Shown here in pieces: positions 56,735-64,000 of a DNA stretch of 64,000 bases. Position 1 is the first letter of the stretch; every line of letters begins with the position of its first letter. Location: assembly GCA_028015205.1 (NCBI GenBank), contig CM051511.1, forward strand, positions 30,248,001 to 30,312,000. The letters run 5' to 3'. Below the pieces are notes generated by a model, which was given only the letters and a program-made list of their open reading frames with translations, was not told the origin of the DNA and searched no databases. A program made the position numbers and the translations under genes. Origin of the DNA: Mytilisepta virgata (taxonomy: Eukaryota > Mollusca > Bivalvia > Mytilida > Mytilidae).

Positions 56735-57385
56735 TACCCCCGTACCCCCTATCAAAAGGAATGGCAAAGTCAATGTTTTGCTATGGAAAATCCAAAAAGG
56801 TGGTCAGAACAAAATCTAAAATAGAAGGTGCACTATGGCATCATGTGATAAAGATTCTCTGAAAGTCTCATGGAATTCCCTTTAGTGGTTTAGGGGGAGT
56901 TGCGGATGGCATACTGGTACCCCCTATCACAATGAATGGCAAAGTCCATGTGTTGGTATGGGAAACCCCAAATTTTGGTCCGATCAAAATCTAAAATAGG
57001 AGGTGCACTACAGCATCATGTAATAAAGATCCTCTGAAAGTCTCATCAAATTCCATAGAGTGGATTAGGAGGAGTCGCGGATGGCATCATGGTACCTCTG
57101 TCACAATGAAATGACTGTCAAAGTCCATGTGATAGTATGGGTAACCCCAAATATTCATCAGATCAAAATCTAAAATAGGAGGTGCACTATGGCATTATGT
57201 AATAAAGATCCTCTGAAAGTCTCATCAAATTCCATACAGTGGTTTCGGAGGAGTTGCGGATGGCATCATGGTACCCCCTATCATATTGAAAGTCAAAGTC
57301 CGTGTTTTTCTATGGAAATCCCGAAATTGGTCCGATCAAATTCTAAAATAGGAGGTGCACAATGCCATGTAACTAAATCCTCAAA
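56735..57385. repeat. Nearly four tandem units of about 180 bp
   Basis: GGTACCCCCTATCA, AATGGCAAAGTCCATGTGTT, GATCAAAATCTAAAATAGGA, GGTGCACTATGGCATCATGT and CTCTGAAAGTCTCATCAAAT return at about 56741, 56923, 57092 and 57275. No hairpin ends found. Confidence 0.8.
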
Positions 57386-57389
57386 TGAT

Positions 57390-58900
57390 TTAAAATAACC
57401 AGAAAATAAAGAATTTGTATCACAAAAGTGACATCTCTTCAAAATCTTTTTCAATGAGAGATCTGAAATTTCATGAAAAAATTGTCTCGCATTTTTCGAA
57501 ATGAATATTCAGTAGTTTGACTAATCTACATGTATATCTCATTTGCAAATTTAGGACCATATTTAGGACAAAGAAAATATGAGCTCTTGAAAATTTAAAA
57601 ACTTTTACGGAAAACCATTCTAGCAAAAAAAGATGACAATTATATCTTTGCTGAATATCACAGATATCTTTTATAGTCAAACTTTTTCCTGAACTTTTCA
57701 CTCAAAAGTATAACTTTCGCCGAAATATTTATAAACTTGCATAAAGTTATCGATCAATTTTATATCATTTATTTTGAATTTTAAACATTTCCAAAAAACA
57801 ATTAGCCCAAAAAGCATGTGCATTGAGTACGCATAACATCGCATTTCATTGTTTAAAACTTCTTGTCAAATTAAAAAAGTTTTGTTTGTCGTAACTTATT
57901 GTGAGGTTCTATAAATTACTCTTTTTTTCGCTTTGTCATTGCGACAGGTAGATGAACGGGTCAGTACCGCCCAACGCAATTTAATCGGCACCGGTAAAGG
58001 TAAAAATTTTGACGAGGGTCGATTTATAACGTAAAAATATTTCTTACCCTATAATTAAAAATTAAAAATCAATTTCAGATAGATATATTTCCTTTTTGTC
58101 TAGATATTTTTTTATGATCTAAAAACCTGGGGTCTGGAGAGAAAGTGCAAAAACATGTTTGGAAAGTTTATTTTACTTGGTTTTGTAAAATGGGATTTGG
58201 TGTGTACAGTTTTCACAGAAAATGTTTAAAGTAAAAACAATACGGAAAATTTTGGACCAACCCCTTTCGGCCGGTATTGACAAAATTTGTTATTTCAGTT
58301 AATTTTCACTGTAATATAATATATTACTGTTCTGTTAAGTTTTGTTTTTTTTAAATTGAAGGTGAGGTACTTCATATCAGATTGAGAATTTAATTCAAGA
58401 CGTGGGACAAAACTGTCAGCAGTATAGATATTATTGAACATGGTAATGATACTTCAGATGAGGACAAGATACAACTAGTGGGAAATGTAGGTAAAATTTG
58501 GACTAATATTTCTACATTCTCATCAATATCATACAGTATCAATTTAATCAAATTATTTTTGTAGTCTGTGTAAAAACAGGTTTTACACAACCACAATCCA
58601 TATCTGTTATCTTGTAACAGTTAAAGCAATTTTCATATTTGTTAAGGTTGTGTAGCTTGTGTGCACAAGTCATTTATCTTGTGGAAGGACATGTTTATAT
58701 TTAGTATGGTATCTGGGCATAATGCCAGCAGCCATACATGTACATTATACAGATTTCATGTTCAGTTTCAAGTTTAACATCTTCGTAAGCCACCTGTTTG
58801 TTTGACTGTAACCATATCTTGTATGTTCAGCTAGTAAATTTTTCTGCCCTCTTCAAGATTTTGGTCGGGGCATATAGATTTATCCTTATTTGTATGTACA
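57390..58900. other. No gene recognised
   Basis: One stretch at about 57955-58030 reads VDERVSTAQRNLIGTGKGKN on the plus strand after a TTGCGACAG acceptor-like site, but it stops soon and has no partner exon. Confidence 0.35.
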
Positions 58901-58919
58901 TTCGTCTATTAATTAAATG

Positions 58920-59600
58920 TTTCTGTTTAGGTCCAATTCTCAGAAATCCATTGAGATCCATTAATGATATTATATCTGACACTATAATTCTTCTTATAAC
59001 ACTGAAAATAGCTACATTTAATGCATAAGTGACTCTAAAATTTTGTATACAATTACATGTATGTTATATCAATGATACTTGATCTCAATAAACCTTTACA
59101 TGATATAAGAGATTTCACCAACAATTGGGTCATTATGACCTACATTTCATGCTTGAGGGAGTTGGTCAAATTTTTGCATTTACATGTAGGTCCATTTCTC
59201 AGAAACCAACTGAGATATCTATAAAATGGTATTACACCACTTCATTTTATCTACCACAAAATCAGCAAATTTGAGTCACTCTGACCTACATTTTATGCTT
59301 TAAAGATGGGTCTATTTTAAAGAGCCTATGGTAATACAGTGTATATTAATGATATTTCACAGCTACAATCAAATAAAAAAACTTAGCAACATTTGAGGCA
59401 TCATGGTCATTATTAGATGAAATTTATGCTTAAGTGACTTAATTTGAATTTTTACATTTTAGTCCATTTCTAAAAAACCTATTATGATATGGCAGTGAAA
59501 AAATTATAATTTTTTTAGTTCATCATAATCAGCAACATTTGAATGAATATGACCTACATTGTACATTTCATACTTGAATGATTTCTTTAAATTTAAGCCT
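58920..59600. repeat. Four diverged tandem units
   Basis: GGTCCAATTCTCAGAAATCC, ATTGAGATC, AGCAACATTTGA and TGACCTACATTTTATGCTT recur with spacing of about 150-170 bp. Confidence 0.55.
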
Positions 59601-60029
59601 CATTCTTTTTTATAGTATATACATTATATATTTATATTTTTAATATAAGTAGGATATAATGTGAAACTTTCATATATCTAAAATATTTCTTAAAATTGTT
59701 TCCCCTCAAATATAAGTTTTACTGTTTTAGTGGACTTAGTAAATATTTGACTGATGGTAAACAAAAAATGCCTTATTTATTATTTATTCGTTATGATTTC
59801 TCTGTTGCTGTTTTATGACTGTAAAGAATATAGTATGGCTTACTGAGACAGAACAATATATGGTACCATGCCAGAGTTTTAATGAAGAGATCATTAGGTA
59901 ATTCACACTTCCCTGCTTTATGAAGTACAGTATTATTTTATGTTGGAAAACAAGGTTTAAAAGTCAGATTTAAGAAAACATAATTGTATTTCATCTTCAC
60001 GTTTCACTGACTCGAGTAAAATTTTTGTG

Positions 60030-61815
60030 ATTTGTAAATATAAAATTCTTTGATACCAATGTTGATGCATAAGATGTGCACATTTCGTCGATTTACGACT
60101 CATCAGTTGTACTCAACGTCTAAAATGATGAAAAACATAAACAACAATCCAAAAAGTTGAAGAGAATATTTATTATCTGTCTGACATATGTCACCTTTTC
60201 ATGCTTCAACTAAACATGAGGTAGGCAAGAATTTTGTTGCATTAGCACCTGTTTATTTTATTTCTTTTATGCTGAATAATGCTCTTATATCTTTAAAGTT
60301 AAATTTATTAAAATTCAATGTTCGAGTCTTAAAAAATAATTATGCTATGTGTTACTACAACTACATGGTAGCCTAGTAAAAGTTCATAAACCTGTTTTTA
60401 AAAAAAAACGGAAGTAAGGCTAATTTTATGTTTTATGTATAAATAAAAAAAGAATCTGTGATATATCCTTGTAGATTATTCCTTCCAGTGAGATGGATCA
60501 GTTCATTGACAAAATACCAGTTTATATCATGTGAAGATGTGAAAGGAATTACTGATCAACAGAACTGAATTTTAAATGTCTTGACAGTCGTTTCAATTTT
60601 AGTGATAAAAATGTTAAAACAAAATTTAAAAAAATATAGTAATACATGTACGTGTATATATAAACGACTGTATCAGATACAATGTAGAACTCTTTTATAG
60701 TTGATTGATATGCTAAATATTTATTAATGTAACAGCTATATACTTAGCAAGGAAACACAACACATCTTTGCAGTTACAGTTTTCTTACAATCATATTTTT
60801 TACTGAAATGATGTTGGAATGTATAATATTCTAAAGACCTGCTTATATTTAAACAATTATTAACTAAAGGAATTTCCCACAGTAACACTATCATTTTCTA
60901 AATAAATATTATTCAAAAGTCCAAGACTACAAATACCCAAAATCGTCTCTAGATATTTGCACATTTTTATCCATAAATATAGGATCATATCCTGTAAAAA
61001 CCTATTCCCCTTATCAACTGGGTACAAATCTTTGATTTTTCACCATTGCCAAGTAACATTATAGAAGGTATACGGTGAAATAAATAGTAGTATGCACAAA
61101 ACTTGCCTAGGTTAGACTTTTTTTTATCTTTTAAGATGTTTTAATTTCTGGGTTTTTAGGACATCACAGCAGGACAATGTTTTACATATTATCATTGTTT
61201 CTTTATCCCATATGACTCATCAGTTGTGCTCAATGCCAAAACTGTTTAAAAACGTGCAAATGAGCCTCTAGTTCAATGTTATTTAACCATAGAAAATTGA
61301 AAATAGAACTTAAGCAACCTTATGATGCTTCTAATGATGAAAATATTTTTGGTAAATTTCCCGAAAAAAAAGTTGTTTCCTGTAAAAAAAAAATACACAA
61401 TAATGTCAACTGAAATTTTTCGGGAAATTTCCCGACTACATTAAGCTGATGTTACAAATAATGTAATGTAATGCGTAATACTGCATCACATTTATGTTTT
61501 AATATCACAACCTGCTAATGAGGAAAATGTTTCGGGAAATTTCCCGAAAACTTATTAGAAAATTTTTCCGGAAAGTTTCCCGAAATACTTAGCGCGAAGC
61601 ATATATTTTAAAGAACTGTACATATAATATCATTAAAATAGCTATATTTATAATGCAAATAGTAGAACTGGTACCTGTTTTTAATAAAAACTTATCAAAT
61701 TGCTATCATATTTTGTTTTTTTCCATAGTTAAATACTTACAATTATTGCATCCATGGTTTTTTGATTGAAAAGGGAATAAAATAGAATTTACCTTTTTAA
61801 AATAGAAGAGACAGA
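60030..61815 (-). repeat. Long inverted repeat, right copy
   Basis: 61200-61815 and 60030-60160 match the left copy in inverse order, separated by about 1 kb of unmatched AT-rich sequence. Contains more GGGAAATTTCCC palindromes than the left copy. Confidence 0.7.
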
Positions 61816-61941
61816 CTTGTAACTAATAATCAAAACTGCTTTTAAAAATCAATTGCTTCATACATATTTTATATTGTAGTAATGATTTAAATAACCGTTT
61901 CCAATTTACCTTAACACACGAACATTTTATCTTCCTTTTTA

Positions 61942-63427
61942 TTAGCTCACCTGACCCAAAGGGTCAAGTGAGCTATTTTCATCACTTGGCGTCCGTCGTC
62001 GTCGTCCGTTAACTTTTACAAAAATCTTCTACTCTGAAACTACTGGGCCACATTGAACTAAACTTGGCCACAAGCATCATTAAGGTATCTAGTTTAAAAA
62101 ATATGTCCGATGACCCCGCCTGCCAACAAACATTGCCGACATGGCTAAAAATAGAACATAGAGGTAAACCGCAGTTTTTGTCTTATATTTCAAAAACTAA
62201 AGCATTTATAGCAAAACTGACGGGATAAAAATGTTTATCAGGTCAAGATCTGCCTGCCGGAAAATTTTCAGACGAATCGGTCAACCTTTTGTTGGGTTAT
62301 TGCCCCTGAATTGTTAATTTTAAGGAAATTTTGCAGTTTTAGGTTAGTTTGAATATTATTATAGATAAAGACAAATTGTAAACAGCAAAAATGTTCAACA
62401 AAGTTAGATCTACAAATAAGTCAACTTGACCAAAATCATTGATTGACCACTTATAGGAGTTTTTGCCCTTTAAAGACGGCATCCAGCGTAAACCTTCCTT
62501 TAAAGATCTTTTCCTCTCAAACCAATTGAGATCAAACTTTGGTGGAATGATCGTTGGGTGGCCCCATCCAAAATTATGTCTCGCATCCCCGACTTCCAAT
62601 CAACATGTCTGATGTTACTAAAAATAGAAAAAGGGGGGGGGGGGGGTAATTTCAAAAATCTTCTTATATGAAACTACTAGGCCAGTTGGAACCAAAGTTG
62701 GCAGTAATGGTTCTTAGGAGGTTCTCTTTCAGAAATATGTCCAATGACCCGGACTGTTAACCAAGATGGCCGCCACACCCGAACATAATTTAACATAGGA
62801 CCCTATGGATAAATTCATTGAAAAATCTTGTCTGAAACCACTAGACATATTAGAGCCAGACTTGGCAGCATTGGTCCTTAGGAGGTTCTCTTTCAGAAAT
62901 ATGTCCGATCACCCGGATTGTTACTAAAAATCACCCGGATTGTGAACCAAGATGGCTGCCACACCGAACTTTGTTAAATATTGGACCCTATAGGAAAATT
63001 CATTTAAAAATCTTTTTATCTGAAACCGCTTAGCCAGTTGGAACAAGACTTAGCAGAAACAGTCATTAGATGGTTCTCTTTTAGAAATGTATCCGTTGAC
63101 CTGGACTGTGAACCAAGATGGCTGCCACACCGAACTTTGTTAAATATTGAACCCTATAGGAAAATTCATTTAAAAATCTTTTTATCTGAAACCGCTTAGC
63201 CAGTTGGAACAAGACTTAGCAGAAACGGTCATTAGATGGTTCTCTTTTATAAATGTATCCGTTGACCTGGACTGTCAACCAAGATGACTGTCCCGGCTGA
63301 AATTAGTTTAACATAGAATCCTACAGAAAAACCAGCCAAATTGACTGCAACACTTAAATTTTTAGGTCTGCTCAAGGTGAAAAGTTAAATCCAGGTGAGT
63401 GATACAGGCTTTTGAGAGCCTCTAGTT
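61942..63427 (-). mobile_element. 165-bp-unit element, opposite strand
   Basis: Left end AGCTCACCTGACCCAAAGGG with TCAAGTGAGC (minus-strand 3' hairpin) and GGCGTCCGTCGTCGTCGTCC; right end GGTGAGTGATACAGGCTTTT, GAGAGCCTCTAGTT (5' hairpin). Closest relative of 24111-25719 in unit order and in the CATGTCGG-type block. Two adjacent units, about 62960-63120 and 63121-63280, are nearly identical. A run of about 14 G lies at 62633-62646. Confidence 0.8.
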
Positions 63428-63429
63428 GA

Positions 63430-64000
63430 AATTTAGAATTTTGCTTGACAATAATGTTTTTCATAGAGAAAAATGACACCAAAATTATCTTCCTGTAGAA
63501 ACTGAGATAAATACATTAACTTCCCGTATTAAGACATTGCAACATATACAAGTGCAAGTCAATATCAAAACATCTCGTCTCCGAATAATTATCATAATAT
63601 TTCAGTGACTTTCTCCTTCGCGGAGAGATAAATCAATATATAACAACACACGTCAAAATAATAATACGTTAAAACGTCGGCAAAATTAAATAGAATATCA
63701 GGGATACATTGCAGAATTAACTTGCAATATGTATAATTACATGTACGTACAATGTACATGTAGTTTGTCAACCAGAAAGAATAATAATTTTAAAAGGTAT
63801 TCATCGGAACAGTGTATCTTCGTGCAAATTTTAAAAGTTTTAAAATGTTCATTCGTAACTGTTAAGTTTGTACTTGTCGAACATTTTGTTTTATCTTCCT
63901 TGTGTCTGTACACATAACATTCCTGTTCGAAACTATTGAAAGGACATTTTGCAGTTGAATAACGAATATAATATCAAATGATCTTCAGATATTGTTGAGG
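63430..64000. other. No gene recognised
   Basis: AT-rich, short frames only. Confidence 0.4.

Noticed and set aside
57955..58045. Possible plus-strand exon after TTGCGACAG
   Set aside because: Short frame, no partner exon, no recognised motif; recorded only as a remark.

Overview
This is eukaryotic DNA: AT-rich, intron-scale, packed with repeats, without operons or long ORFs apart from one transposase. The repeat content (a tRNA-headed SINE ending in a GGCGTTAAAC-type tail, a Tc1-like DD34E element, a mollusc-type reverse transcriptase relic, and several families built from tandem units with terminal hairpins) and one cysteine-rich ectodomain point to a bivalve mollusc, most likely a mussel (Mytilus or close relative). 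The species call is inference from recognised families, not a database match.

The main gene lies on the minus strand and covers most of the window. Six coding exons can be chained by reading frame and by splice-site phase: exon 1 (48910-48942, start codon and signal peptide), exon 2 (42755-42914) and exon 3 (26527-26832), a cysteine-rich glycosylated ectodomain, exon 4 (17017-17103) and exon 5 (4317-4364), one transmembrane helix split between two exons, and exon 6 (2671-2907), a Roc/Ras-like P-loop GTPase start with GKNGVGKT. Together they encode at least 290 residues of an apparent type I membrane receptor with a cytosolic GTPase domain; the 3' end lies beyond the left edge. Most of these exons do not show up in plain ORF listing because they lack a start codon or are very short. 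The first intron is phase 0 and all later ones are phase 1. A small upstream ORF overlaps the start codon.

The introns (about 6.0, 15.9, 9.4, 12.7 and 1.4 kb) are filled with mobile DNA. The commonest family has about 165-bp units in tandem between a 5' hairpin (AGAGGCTC..GAGCC then CGCTCACCTG) and a 3' hairpin (GCTCACTTGACCC..GGGTCAGGTGAGC), preceded by a GACGGACGAC tract. Copies lie at 5829-7343, 12425-15044, 24111-25719, 27074-28491, 29621-31893 (minus), 41243-42648, 45648-46319, 46320-47318, 47686-48859, 49556-50839 and 61942-63427 (minus). Other families of the same design but different sequence lie at 17955-19205, 22060-22722, 33190-40620 and 55905-56155. I read these as non-autonomous Helentron/Helitron-like elements (HINE/pearl-like), by architecture only.

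Nested insertions give readable empty sites: a complete Tc1-like element (8381-9922) inside a reverse transcriptase relic; a SINE (11980-12245) inside a near-perfect 185-bp-arm palindrome; a TA-flanked MITE (13129-13956) and a second TIR element (41612-42323) inside 165-bp-unit elements. The 33-40 kb interval holds a recent direct duplication (34172-35607 and 37821-39256). The right end (49-64 kb), upstream of the mapped start codon, holds no gene I can recognise; it has foldback DNA, tandem repeats and a diverged inverted repeat carrying palindromic GGGAAATTTCCC motifs.
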